Source of the DNA: Lentimicrobiaceae bacterium
GTDB taxonomy: Bacteria > Bacteroidota > Bacteroidia > Bacteroidales > F082
Length of the DNA stretch: 41,997 nucleotides
Assembly: GCA_015061295.1 (NCBI GenBank)
Contig: SUWU01000021.1
Span: forward strand, 1 to 41,997
Direction: 5' to 3'
Every line of letters starts with the position of its first letter. The first letter of the stretch is position 1. The translations under genes were made by a program, and so were the position numbers. The notes under the pieces were generated by a model. That model was not told where the DNA came from, ran no database searches, and saw only the letters and a program-made list of their open reading frames with translations. This document shows, in pieces, positions 17,007-25,000 of the stretch.

Positions 17007-17044
17007 TAAAAAAAGAAACCAACATTATTGTTGGTTTCTTTTTT
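17007..17044. terminator. bidirectional terminator overlapping the end of the OMP gene
   Basis: Stem GAAACCAAC (17015-17023) and GTTGGTTTC (17030-17038), loop ATTATT, with an A-run before and T6 after. It terminates the GH20 transcript and, on the minus strand, the outer-membrane protein transcript, whose stop codon (17025-17027) lies in the loop. Confidence 0.9.
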
Positions 17045-17828
17045 CTTCTCTTGCTTGTTTCCTTTTCAACTTCCTAATTTTCTTGTCGATAGTCTTTTGA
17101 TGTATTCTTGGATTGTCGCCACGAAATTCATAGTCATCATAAACATATTTATCTCTATCTTCGTTAAAGACATAAATTAACCTTGCAGTGATAGAATTAT
17201 TATATTGGTTACGCGTGCAATCGAATTCTCCGTTGATGAGATAGAAATCGCGAGTCCTGATTTTTGCCATAGAATATTGGTATCTAACGCCTAGCTTTAA
17301 TCTCTCATAGATTCTGAATTTAATGTCGGCTATAAAAGCGAAGTCGTTTAAGTTATACTTGTCAGGACCGTTATAACTAAGATTAACATTTGTCAATTCG
17401 CCGTGTTCATATTCTTTTAAACCTACGAGACGTCCATATGAAGCTCCTAAGCCTATGGAATACATTCCCTTGTCGGTAAAATAAAATAAGACAGGTACCT
17501 CCAAATAATTCATATAAGTATCGTATTCACCTGTGTAAATCTTGCCGTTGACGGTATCGGTATATTGTCTTCCTTGATGAGAACCTCTCTGGTTAAAGGC
17601 AATTTCCATAGAGAAGTCGATGCTGAAGTTACCTTTTTGAAATACAGGTACCATGCCACCAAAACCTCCATGTAACCCAAATCTTCTGTAACCATAAGCC
17701 TTGTCGCCGTCAATTTGCGACAAATTCATACCTAAGAAAGCCTCACCTTTGACTATCTGCGCCTTGACTTCCATCGAGACCATCGACAGAATAAGACTAA
17801 TTGTTAATATTGTATAAATCTTTTTCAT
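17025..17828 (-). CDS. outer-membrane beta-barrel protein (porin/PorT-like)
   Basis: 267 residues with signal peptide MKKIYTILTISLILSMVSMEVKAQ. The mature part alternates hydrophobic and polar residues in short strands: GEAFLGMNLSQIDGD near the start, FSIDFSMEIAFNQRG, YLEVPVLFYFTDKGMYSIGLGASYGRL, FAFIADIKFRIYERLKLGVRYQYSMAKIR, ITARLIYVF. This is the pattern of the outer-membrane-protein beta-barrel (PorT/porin-like) family of Bacteroidetes. The tail after about residue 225 is highly basic (KKIRKLKRKQAREEKRNQQ) and is not part of the barrel. The role is unknown. It is the last gene of the minus-strand group TPR-DUF368-aroE-tex-OMP, 29 bases after tex, and its final codons are inside the terminator hairpin. 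Confidence 0.8.
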   Translation of the reverse strand: MKKIYTILTISLILSMVSMEVKAQIVKGEAFLGMNLSQIDGDKAYGYRRFGLHGGFGGMVPVFQKGNFSIDFSMEIAFNQRGSHQGRQYTDTVNGKIYTGEYDTYMNYLEVPVLFYFTDKGMYSIGLGASYGRLVGLKEYEHGELTNVNLSYNGPDKYNLNDFAFIADIKFRIYERLKLGVRYQYSMAKIRTRDFYLINGEFDCTRNQYNNSITARLIYVFNEDRDKYVYDDYEFRGDNPRIHQKTIDKKIRKLKRKQAREEKRNQQ

Positions 17829-17857
17829 AACATTACAACGATTTCTTTCTTATAAAA

Positions 17858-20005
17858 TTATTTTGATGTAACATTTTTCATGCTGAGACTTATTCTCTTT
17901 CTTTCTATATCTACTTCTGTCACTGTAACCTTCACCTTCTGATTGAGTTTTACTATGTCATTAGGATCTTTGATAAACTGATTCGACATCTGGCTGATAT
18001 GAACGAGTCCGTCTTGATGCACGCCTATATCGACGAAACAACCAAATGCTGTGATGTTTGTCACGATGCCAACTAGTTGCATACCAACTTTCAAGTCATT
18101 CATGGTACGAATATCTTTGTTAAACTCAAACACCTCAAAGGTCTTACGAGGGTCGCGACCAGGTTTCTCGAGTTCAGAAATAATATCGTTGATAGTCTCA
18201 ATGCCGAAGCTATTCTCTATGTAATCCTTAGGATTTATCTTAGCGATAAGCTCATTATTTCCTATCAAGTCTGCGACTTCTACATTGAGTCTCTTAGCCA
18301 TTTTCTCAACGATATGATAGCTCTCTGGGTGGACTGCACTTGCATCTAATGGCTGTGCAGCTCCGTGAATCCTAAGAAATCCAGCACATTGTTCGTAGGC
18401 TTTTTCACCGAGACGTGGCACTTTCAATAGCTGCTTACGACTCTTGAAACCTCCGTTTTCATTACGATATTTAACGATGTTACTTGCTATCTGAGGACCA
18501 ACGCCACTCACATATGAGAGAAGCTGCTCACTGGCTGTATTCAATTCCACACCAACAGCATTGACGCAACTCTCTACAACATGACCAAGCTCGTCATTGA
18601 GAAGTTTCTGATTTACATCATGTTGATATTGACCTACGCCAATAGATTTAGGGTCGATTTTAACTAACTCCGCGAGAGGATCCATGAGACGTCGGCCGAT
18701 GCTAACAGCACCACGAACGGTGATGTCGTATTCTGGAAATTCATCACGTGCTACTTTCGAGGCGGAATATACAGAAGCTCCACTCTCATTAACCATTACT
18801 GCTATTATCTCACGGTCGAATTGTATTGCCCTTATGAAATCTTCTGTCTCACGACCAGCGGTGCCGTTGCCAATGGCGATGACTTCAATCTTATAAGCAT
18901 TGACGAGAGAACGTATTTTATTTGTCGCTTGTCGTATCTCATTTTGAGGAGGGTGAGGGTAAATAGTCTCGTTATGAAGCAAAGCTCCATATTCATTAAG
19001 AATGACGACTTTACAACCCGTTCTAAATCCTGGGTCTAAAGCGAGGACACGTTTCTGTCCAATTGGTGCTGCAAGTAATAATTGACGTAGGTTCTCAGCA
19101 AAGACTTTTATCGCGACCTCATCTGCTTTTTCTTTGTAGATGCTTCTTATCTCAGTCTCTAACGAAGGTTCTAACAATCTCTTCCAAGCGTCATCTATGG
19201 CGTCTTGTACTAAGTCGGTCGAGGCGTTGTCGTTTTTTAGGAATATATTATCTAAAGTCTTTAAGGCTTCTTCGTCGTTGATTTTCAGTTTAACTTTTAA
19301 AAGACCCTCAGCTTCGGCACGGAACATAGCGAGGATTCGATGCGATGGTGCCTCTGCTATAGACTCTTTCCAATCGAAATATTGCTGATATGTCTTGGCT
19401 TCTTCCTCTTTGCCTTTGACAACTGTAGAAGAGATGACGCCTTCTTTGTGATATATCTTACGAATGATGTTACGACCTTTGATATTTTCAGAGACCCATT
19501 CAGCCATGATGTCGCAGGCGCCTTTGAGAGCATCTTGACTGTTTTCTACACCTTTTTCCTTGTCGATATATCTCTGGGCGAGACCTTCAACATCGTCATT
19601 ATTTTGCGACATGATTATTTTTGCAAGAGGCTCCAATCCTTTCTGACGTGCTATCTCAGCTCTTGTCTTACGTTTCGGCTTATAAGGAAGATATAAATCT
19701 TCTACATCTTGTAAGGTCTTTGCGTTCCTAATGTTCGCTTCCAATTCAGGAGTTAACTTCTCTTGCTCGGCGATAGACTTTAGAACAGCCTCTTTCCTTT
19801 TTTCGAGTTCTTCAAGCTGGAGAAGACGTTTTTGTATTGCCGCAACAACTTCCTCGTTCATAGTGTTGGTCATCTCCTTGCGATAACGAGCGATGAAAGG
19901 AACGGTACATCCTTCACCCAAAAGACGTATCACATTAGATGCGACATTTGTCGTCACAGAAAATTCTTTTGCTATCTGATTGCTAAAATCTAATATATCG
20001 TTCAT
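17858..20005 (-). CDS. tex: Tex family RNA-binding transcription accessory protein
   Basis: 715 residues, close to the family's usual ~720-780. Tex is a cytoplasmic nucleic-acid-binding protein linked to transcription and RNA metabolism. Domain order: helical N-terminal Tex domain with TVPFIARYRKEMTN (about 34-47) and DLYLPYKPKRKTRAEIARQKGLEPLA; the YqgF/RNase H-like domain with VLALDPGFRTGCKVVI (about 322-337) and IAIGNGTAGRETE; helix-hairpin-helix domains with VGPQIASNIVKYRNENGGF; and a C-terminal S1 domain (about 643-711) with LVGIVTNITAFGCFVDIGVHQDGLVHISQMS. All landmarks are present. It is transcribed after aroE; the intergenic gap is filled by one period-7 and one period-8 array. Confidence 0.97.
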   Translation of the reverse strand: MNDILDFSNQIAKEFSVTTNVASNVIRLLGEGCTVPFIARYRKEMTNTMNEEVVAAIQKRLLQLEELEKRKEAVLKSIAEQEKLTPELEANIRNAKTLQDVEDLYLPYKPKRKTRAEIARQKGLEPLAKIIMSQNNDDVEGLAQRYIDKEKGVENSQDALKGACDIMAEWVSENIKGRNIIRKIYHKEGVISSTVVKGKEEEAKTYQQYFDWKESIAEAPSHRILAMFRAEAEGLLKVKLKINDEEALKTLDNIFLKNDNASTDLVQDAIDDAWKRLLEPSLETEIRSIYKEKADEVAIKVFAENLRQLLLAAPIGQKRVLALDPGFRTGCKVVILNEYGALLHNETIYPHPPQNEIRQATNKIRSLVNAYKIEVIAIGNGTAGRETEDFIRAIQFDREIIAVMVNESGASVYSASKVARDEFPEYDITVRGAVSIGRRLMDPLAELVKIDPKSIGVGQYQHDVNQKLLNDELGHVVESCVNAVGVELNTASEQLLSYVSGVGPQIASNIVKYRNENGGFKSRKQLLKVPRLGEKAYEQCAGFLRIHGAAQPLDASAVHPESYHIVEKMAKRLNVEVADLIGNNELIAKINPKDYIENSFGIETINDIISELEKPGRDPRKTFEVFEFNKDIRTMNDLKVGMQLVGIVTNITAFGCFVDIGVHQDGLVHISQMSNQFIKDPNDIVKLNQKVKVTVTEVDIERKRISLSMKNVTSK

Positions 20006-20020
20006 AATGTTTTATTTTAA

Positions 20021-20052
20021 GTCACCAAGTCACCAAGACAACGAGTCAACTA
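20021..20052 (-). repeat. period-8 array upstream of tex
   Basis: On the minus strand four octads read TAGTTGAC, TCGTTGTC, TTGGTGAC, TTGGTGAC, followed by TTAAAATA and the tex start. It runs into the heptad array that begins at the aroE stop. Confidence 0.9.
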
Positions 20053-20083
20053 TTAACTATAAATTATTCATTATTCATTGTTC
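20049..20083 (-). repeat. period-7 array at the end of aroE
   Basis: On the minus strand five heptads: GAACAAT, GAATAAT, GAATAAT, TTATAGT, TAATAGT. The last aroE codons (Glu-Gln-stop) are inside the first units. Confidence 0.9.
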
Positions 20084-20827
20084 ATTCTCCCAAATCTTCC
20101 ATGCAGCTTCAGCTTGTTCGTGAAGCATTGTCAATCCGTTGAAAGTAGCGGCTCCTTTCTGACGAGCTTTCTTCAAGAATAATGTCTCTTCAGGATTATA
20201 AATCAAATCAATGAAAATGTTATGAGGTTCAACAGTAGAGTAGGGAAGTTCTAAACATTCATTAATATTTGGATACATACCCACAGGCGTCGTATTAATC
20301 ACTAATGAATAAGGTGAGAAACCTGTTTTATCAACATCATCATAACCAATTATTTCTAATTCCTCGTTCCTGATTTTTAATTTATTACGACTTACAACTT
20401 TAAACGGGATATTATTTTTTCTTAACACATATTGCACCGCCTTCGATGCTCCGCCACTGCCAAATATCAAACTCGTTGTCTTGTAGTCTTGTAGTCTTGT
20501 TGACTCTAATAACACTTCAAATCCGATGACGTCGGTGTTAAAACCTTTTAACTTTCCGCCTTCATAAACTTTCACTGTATTAACGGCACCGACTTCTTCA
20601 GCAATATCATCAATATCATCAAGATATTTAATAATACTCTCTTTATAAGGGACAGTAACGTTAAATCCTTTTAACTCTTTGTTATTACGAACAAACTCGA
20701 TAATATCACTTATCTCATCAAGTTCGATGTTGCTGTACGAATGACTGAGATTAAGTTTTGAAAACTTATTCATGAAATATTCCTTCGAAAAAGAATGACC
20801 TAATTTCTTACCAAGTAATCCGTACAT
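20075..20827 (-). CDS. aroE: shikimate dehydrogenase
   Basis: 250 residues, slightly short of the usual ~270. It reduces 3-dehydroshikimate to shikimate with NADPH in aromatic amino acid synthesis. Visible: MYGLLGKKLGHSFSKEYF (shikimate-binding Ser-x-Ser replaced by SFSK), the substrate loop GFNVTVPYKE with catalytic Lys, GAVNTV, GFNTDVIGFE, then the Rossmann GSGGASKAVQYVLRK and INTTPVGMYPN, and the closing GLTMLHEQAEAAWKIW. Between GFNTDVIGFE and the GSGGAS motif the linker STRLQDYKTTS is encoded by four period-8 units (20473-20504). The final residues ENEQ are encoded by the period-7 array at the 3' end. It sits in the minus-strand group after the DUF368 gene and before tex. Confidence 0.95.
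   Translation of the reverse strand: MYGLLGKKLGHSFSKEYFMNKFSKLNLSHSYSNIELDEISDIIEFVRNNKELKGFNVTVPYKESIIKYLDDIDDIAEEVGAVNTVKVYEGGKLKGFNTDVIGFEVLLESTRLQDYKTTSLIFGSGGASKAVQYVLRKNNIPFKVVSRNKLKIRNEELEIIGYDDVDKTGFSPYSLVINTTPVGMYPNINECLELPYSTVEPHNIFIDLIYNPEETLFLKKARQKGAATFNGLTMLHEQAEAAWKIWENEQ
20473..20504 (-). repeat. intragenic period-8 array in aroE
   Basis: On the plus strand four octads read TCGTTGTC, TTGTAGTC, TTGTAGTC, TTGTTGAC; on the coding (minus) strand they are GTCAACAA, GACTACAA, GACTACAA, GACAACGA. This is the same octad family as the intergenic arrays at 11767, 20021 and 37722, but in the stop-free orientation. Confidence 0.9.
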
Positions 20828-20888
20828 TTTTATGATGCTAATTTGCTAATTTACTGAGAAGTATTAATTATAATTAACTCATAACCCT

Positions 20889-21794
20889 TTATTCCTTTTC
20901 CCCCGTATTTTTTGCCATTTTTTCAGTAAGCACGATGATAGCAGCTCCTATTAGGATTATCACCAAAGCGATAGCAAATTCCATGTTAAATTCAGGGAGG
21001 TAATATTCATATCCTGTCACTTTAGCTTCACTGCCGAAATATGTTATCACGTCTTTTTTCCAAGGCCATATGATAGGCATGCTTCCGAGTATGAAACCTG
21101 TTAATACAGCGATTGTTATATCTCTATAATTTTTAAAAATCCAGGAGAGTAGATGAGAGAAGGCGAGGAGTCCTACCACGCCACCTATTACGACAGGAAG
21201 TAATATCTTAAGGTTTAAATCGTTGACAGCATCTATCATGATAAGTTGATAATTACCCATCAATACTAATACGAAAGAACCTGAGAGTCCTGGTAGAATC
21301 ATGCTGCAAGTAGCTACGGCACCGCAGATTAAAAGGTAGATGAAATTACTGTTTTCTTTTGCTGGTGTTCCGAATGTTATGAATAAAGCTATGGCAGTTC
21401 CTATCAAGAAAGAGACAATAACTTTCAGATTCCATTTTTCTATTGTGATTCCTACATAATATATTGAGACCAATATCATTCCGAAGAAGAACGACCAGAG
21501 ATATATTGGATATTCAGCAAATAAGAACTCGAATATTCTTGCTATTGAAAGTATCGCGACTAAGACGCCGCAACCTACTGATATCAAAAACCATAAGTCG
21601 GTGTGCTTAGCAAATTCCTTGAATTTGCCTGTGAAGAATAACTTAATAGCTGTTAGGTTAAAAGACTTTAACGCATTTATCAATCTTTCAAAAATGCCTG
21701 TTATCAAAGCTATTGTTCCACCTGATACTCCGGGAATAACATTAGCGGAACCGACTCCCATTCCTTTTAAAAAATTAGCGATGTACTGATTCAT
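20889..21794 (-). CDS. DUF368 polytopic membrane protein (undecaprenyl-phosphate translocase family)
   Basis: 301 residues. The N-terminal NFLKGMGVGSANVIPGVSGGTIALITGIFERLI is the DUF368 hallmark, and an internal ICGAVATCSMILPGLSGSFVLVLMGNY repeats the same 'PG.SG' theme, giving the expected inverted duplication. Eight to nine membrane helices cover the rest, ending EFAIALVIILIGAAIIVL. Members of DUF368 were shown in other bacteria to move undecaprenyl phosphate back across the cytoplasmic membrane for envelope synthesis; that role is transferred here by family only. It starts one base after the TPR gene stop, so the two are likely translated from one mRNA. Confidence 0.88.
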   Translation of the reverse strand: MNQYIANFLKGMGVGSANVIPGVSGGTIALITGIFERLINALKSFNLTAIKLFFTGKFKEFAKHTDLWFLISVGCGVLVAILSIARIFEFLFAEYPIYLWSFFFGMILVSIYYVGITIEKWNLKVIVSFLIGTAIALFITFGTPAKENSNFIYLLICGAVATCSMILPGLSGSFVLVLMGNYQLIMIDAVNDLNLKILLPVVIGGVVGLLAFSHLLSWIFKNYRDITIAVLTGFILGSMPIIWPWKKDVITYFGSEAKVTGYEYYLPEFNMEFAIALVIILIGAAIIVLTEKMAKNTGEKE

Positions 21795-21795
21795 T

Positions 21796-23211
21796 TTAGT
21801 TGTTTTTATATTCGTTAATCAAATTAATAATTCTTTCGTTATTTAATATGTATGTTGGGTCGAAATCGATAAATTCTTGTACACCTTCATAATCTTGACT
21901 CAAGGCATCTTCTAATGTCATCAATCCTAACTCTTCTTCTTCAAGTGCAAAGTGCATGAAAGCTAAACGATAAAGTAGTGCAGGATGTTTTTCTAATATT
22001 TTTAATCCATTGACAATAGATTGTTTAGCATTCTCTATATCATCTAAAAGAATATAAACCTCCATGTATGAGATATAAAGACTTACGTCATAGGGAAATA
22101 ACTCTTCGATTTCTTTAAGATATTTTAGTGAAGTCTCAAATTCTTCTATCTTGTTGTGCTGTTCCACTAAAACGTAGATATAATCGGTGTTATGTGGAGC
22201 AAGTTGATGTGCGCGTTTGAGGAACTTAATTGCCGATTTATGATTCTCTTCCTCGCAGAAGATAAAGCCTATTCCAGCATAAGCCTCGGCTATGTTTTCA
22301 TCTAATTCAATAGCTTTCTTGAAATTGCTCATAGCATCAATTTTGCTGCCTGTTTTCGCGAAAGCCTCGCCGTAAAGACAATATAAGATAGGTCGTTTCA
22401 CCTTGTTTCTGAAGGCTTCTTCAACAATATCTATAGTGTCTTGATATTTATCCAACTCGTTGTATATCGTCGCAATGTTGACATAAGCACTTGCATAATG
22501 TTGGTCGATGGCAAGCGCAAACTCATATTGTTCGGCAGCTTTTTCCAAGAGATTCAGTCGGAGGTAACAATTGCCGAGTGTCATCCATGCTGTTATGCTA
22601 TAAGGATTTTTATCAACCTCATTCTGAAAATATTTTACAGCATCGTCACCTCTGTCTAAGAAAAAAAAACAATTGGCTATTTCTGAATATTGTTCAGCAA
22701 GGTCTTGTGCTGCCTTGATGCCTTTTTTAAAATAATGGAGTGCGTTTTCAAAATCTCTCAGAAGCATGTATTCAACAGCCATAGAGTTGTATATGTCGTC
22801 ACAGTTTTCGTTATTCAGAGCAACAATAGCTTTTTTGTATGTCTCGATAGATAGTTTGCTTTTGTCTAACAGAGAATAACAAAAAGCAAGACTTAGGAGA
22901 TAATCGGGGTCGTCGGTGTTGTTGTTGCTGTTGTTGAGATAAATCATGGCATTGTCAGCATCTTGTATCGCTAAATATTTTTTTGCCATGATGAGATTTG
23001 TAAGAGGATTTCCTTTGTGATATGTTTCTGCTAGGTCGGCAACGATATTTATTTTTTTTATGTTGTTATTCTGAACGTAATGTTCCATTATGATGTTAAG
23101 CTCATCGGCATCATAATATGATAACATGTCGTTTTTAAGTTGATTTTCAAAACGTTCAATCAGCTCTTGAATTTCATAATCATCTAAAAAACTATCGTTA
23201 TCAAATCCCAT
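21796..23211 (-). CDS. tetratricopeptide-repeat protein
   Basis: About 471 residues from the ATG at 23211. A TTG at 23226 extends the frame by 5 residues but overlaps the -7 promoter box, so it is unlikely. No signal peptide is seen, suggesting a cytoplasmic protein. Roughly ten to twelve TPR units are visible, for example AWMTLGNCYLRLNLLEKAAEQYEFALAIDQ, ASAYVNIATIYNELDKYQDTID and AEAYAGIGFIFCEEENHKSAIKFLKRAHQL. The start is acidic and rich in Asp/Glu (DNDSFLDDYEIQELIERF). An Asn-rich stretch (YLNNSNNNTDD) is encoded by a short AAC-type repeat. TPR arrays bind partner proteins; the partner is unknown. It is the first gene of the minus-strand TPR-DUF368-aroE-tex-OMP group. Confidence 0.9.
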   Translation of the reverse strand: MGFDNDSFLDDYEIQELIERFENQLKNDMLSYYDADELNIIMEHYVQNNNIKKINIVADLAETYHKGNPLTNLIMAKKYLAIQDADNAMIYLNNSNNNTDDPDYLLSLAFCYSLLDKSKLSIETYKKAIVALNNENCDDIYNSMAVEYMLLRDFENALHYFKKGIKAAQDLAEQYSEIANCFFFLDRGDDAVKYFQNEVDKNPYSITAWMTLGNCYLRLNLLEKAAEQYEFALAIDQHYASAYVNIATIYNELDKYQDTIDIVEEAFRNKVKRPILYCLYGEAFAKTGSKIDAMSNFKKAIELDENIAEAYAGIGFIFCEEENHKSAIKFLKRAHQLAPHNTDYIYVLVEQHNKIEEFETSLKYLKEIEELFPYDVSLYISYMEVYILLDDIENAKQSIVNGLKILEKHPALLYRLAFMHFALEEEELGLMTLEDALSQDYEGVQEFIDFDPTYILNNERIINLINEYKNN

Positions 23212-23219
23212 CTCTTTTT

Positions 23220-23256
23220 TTTGCAAATTTAAAAAAATCTGTGTTATATTTGCAAA
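23220..23256. promoter_or_regulatory. interlocked divergent promoters (TPR gene / phosphosugar mutase)
   Basis: Plus: -33 TTTG (23220-23223), 21-nt spacer, -7 TATATTTG (23245-23252), then ATG at 23269. Minus: -33 TTTG (23256-23253), 21-nt spacer, -7 TAAATTTG (23231-23224), then ATG at 23211. Each -33 directly abuts the other's -7, so the polymerases would compete for the same DNA. Confidence 0.7.
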
Positions 23257-23268
23257 AAATAAAAAGTT

Positions 23269-24639
23269 ATGACATTAATAAAATCTATTTCTGGTTTTCG
23301 TGGAACCATAGGTGGAAAACCTGATGCTGGTTTGACTCCTGTTGATATTGTAAAACTTACATCAGCATATATTTGTTTGATACGTCGTTCAGGTATCAGA
23401 CGTCCTCGTATCGTTGTGGGACGTGACGGTCGTCTCTCAGGAACGATGGTGAATCAGTTGGTTTGTGGCAGCCTGCAGGCTATGGGCGCCGATGTTGTTG
23501 ATATAGGTCTTAGTACAACTCCTACAGTGGAAGTTGCTGTCACTGAGATGAAAGCTGATGGTGGCGTCATCCTCACAGCAAGTCATAATCCAAGAGAATG
23601 GAATGCTCTTAAATTATTGAATAGCAGAGGAGAGTTTATTTCTAAGGAAGAAGGCGAATGGCTGCTTGAGAAAGCCGCTGCCGACGATTATGAGTTTTCT
23701 AACATAGATGAGATAGGAACATATAGCGTAGAAAATGACTGGATAAAACGTCATGTTGATATGGTTTGTAATCTTCCTCTCGTCAATAAAGATATTATAG
23801 CAAAAGCCAAACTTAAAGTTGTAGTCGATGCTGTTAACTCAACGGGTGGTATCGCCATTCCTATGTTATTGAGAGAATTAGGAATTACAGATATTGTCGA
23901 ACTCAACTGTGAAGTTACGGGTGACTTCGCTCATAATCCAGAGCCGCTTGCTCAGAATTTAGTAGCGACATGTGCTAAGGTGAAAGAAGTAGGAGCCGAC
24001 TTTGGTATCGTCGTTGACCCCGATGTGGATCGTCTTGCTTTCATCGATGAGAAAGGCGAAATGTATGGAGAAGAATATACTCTTGTCACAGTAGCGTCAT
24101 ATATCTTACAACATAAGAAAGGTAACACTGTCTCTAACCTTTCCTCTACACGCGCCTTGCGTGATGTAACGCATCAATATGGAGCTGAATATTATGCAGC
24201 AGCAGTAGGTGAAGTTAATGTCGTGGAGAAGATGAAAGAGGTCAACGCTGTCATCGGTGGCGAAGGTAACGGCGGCGTCATTTATCCAGAGTTGCATTAC
24301 GGTCGCGACGCTCTCGTTGGCGTGGGTCTTTTCCTGACATATCTTTGCGAGTCGCAATGTACATGCTCTGAACTTAAGTCGAAGTTCCCATTGTACTATA
24401 TGTCGAAGAATAAGATACAACTTGAAGCTACAACAAATGTAGATGCAATATTGACAAAGATAGCCGACAAGTTTAAAGATGAGAAAGTCACTACTATCGA
24501 TGGTGTGAAGATAGACTTTGAAGAAGGTTGGGTGCATCTGAGAAAGTCGAACACAGAGCCTATCATCAGGATATATTCTGAAGGTAAGACGGAAGCAGAG
24601 GCAGAACGTCTCGCACAATTGATAGTTAATAGTTTATAG
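23269..24639 (+). CDS. glmM: phosphoglucosamine/phosphomannomutase family enzyme (GlmM-like)
   Basis: 456 residues, alpha-D-phosphohexomutase family. It interconverts hexose 6- and 1-phosphates; in most Bacteroidetes such a gene makes glucosamine-1-phosphate for peptidoglycan. Visible: SISGFRGTIGG at the start, GRDGRLSG, the phosphoserine loop TASHNPREWNALK (about 104-116), the metal-binding DPDVDRLAFID (about 246-256), the sugar-binding GEGNGGVIYPELHYGRDA (about 325-342) and the phosphate-binding RKSNTEPIIRIYSEG near the C-terminus. The ASHNPREWNALK form with EGNGG fits archaeal/Bacteroidetes-type GlmM more than ManB, but the substrate is not certain. The end (LIVNSL, stop TAG 24637-24639) lies in a period-7 array. 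Confidence 0.85.
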   Translation: MTLIKSISGFRGTIGGKPDAGLTPVDIVKLTSAYICLIRRSGIRRPRIVVGRDGRLSGTMVNQLVCGSLQAMGADVVDIGLSTTPTVEVAVTEMKADGGVILTASHNPREWNALKLLNSRGEFISKEEGEWLLEKAAADDYEFSNIDEIGTYSVENDWIKRHVDMVCNLPLVNKDIIAKAKLKVVVDAVNSTGGIAIPMLLRELGITDIVELNCEVTGDFAHNPEPLAQNLVATCAKVKEVGADFGIVVDPDVDRLAFIDEKGEMYGEEYTLVTVASYILQHKKGNTVSNLSSTRALRDVTHQYGAEYYAAAVGEVNVVEKMKEVNAVIGGEGNGGVIYPELHYGRDALVGVGLFLTYLCESQCTCSELKSKFPLYYMSKNKIQLEATTNVDAILTKIADKFKDEKVTTIDGVKIDFEEGWVHLRKSNTEPIIRIYSEGKTEAEAERLAQLIVNSL

Positions 24640-24654
24640 TTAAATGTTTAGAGT
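24620..24654 (+). repeat. period-7 array at the end of the mutase gene
   Basis: Five heptads in phase: TGATAGT, TAATAGT, TTATAGT, TAAATGT, TTAGAGT. The gene's stop TAG lies in the third unit. Confidence 0.8.
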
Positions 24655-24685
24655 AGTTTGAAGTTAATCTTTGAACTGCTCTAAA
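24647..24685 (+). promoter_or_regulatory. 17-bp RNA hairpin between the mutase and the small basic protein
   Basis: Arms 24647-24663 and 24669-24685 pair completely with loop TTAAT if three G-U pairs are allowed. The wobbles work only in the plus-strand transcript, which suggests an RNA structure. No T-run follows, so it may be a processing or stability element rather than a terminator. Confidence 0.5.
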
Positions 24686-24701
24686 TTTAATCGGGGAAAA
24701 T

Positions 24702-24962
24702 ATGTCAAGCATCAGGAACAAAAGAAAACCTCGTCGTCGGAGCTATAAATATCATTCGGTGACCTTCAAGTTGACTTCTGGACAGTATAAATCCTTGAAG
24801 AATTATTGCAAGGCGAGAAAGACCACACCGATAAAACTCATTAAAAGAAGCATCGAAAGATTTACTTCGCACTACGAATACGAAGTTCCTGCCGAGTTAT
24901 ATCTCACAGAAAATCAATTAAATCTTTTTGATCTTGAACAGTTGACAATGAATAATGAATAG
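24702..24962 (+). CDS. small basic protein of unknown function
   Basis: 86 residues. The N-terminal 15 are very basic (RNKRKPRRRSYKYH), followed by a beta-like stretch VTFKLTSGQYKSLKNYCK and a helix TPIKLIKRSIERF; the C-terminal quarter is acidic and aliphatic (ENQLNLFDLEQL). A 'V.FKLT..QY.SLK.YC..R..TP.KLIK..I' pattern resembles ribbon-helix-helix proteins, so nucleic-acid binding is possible, but I do not recognise a named family. It follows the phosphosugar mutase on the same strand across a hairpin. The last residues (TMNNE, stop TAG) are encoded by a period-7 array, so the native C-terminus may have been altered by the repeat. Confidence 0.7.
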   Translation: MSSIRNKRKPRRRSYKYHSVTFKLTSGQYKSLKNYCKARKTTPIKLIKRSIERFTSHYEYEVPAELYLTENQLNLFDLEQLTMNNE

Positions 24963-24970
24963 TTAATAGT
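24943..24970 (+). repeat. period-7 array at the end of the small basic protein gene
   Basis: Four heptads: TGACAAT, GAATAAT, GAATAGT, TAATAGT. Ten bases later a second array on the opposite strand ends recR, so the two converging genes both finish in such arrays. Confidence 0.9.
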
Positions 24971-24979
24971 TGCTCGATC

Positions 24980-25000
24980 ATTATTCATTATACATTATTA
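24980..25000 (-). repeat. period-7 array at the end of recR
   Basis: On the minus strand three heptads: TAATAAT, GTATAAT, GAATAAT. They encode the last recR residues Asn-Asn-Val and the stop TAA. Confidence 0.8.

Noticed and set aside
22900-22945. Trinucleotide AAC-type repeat in the TPR gene as a phase-variation tract
   Set aside because: The unit is 3 bp and imperfect, so changes would only alter a few Asn residues and not switch expression.
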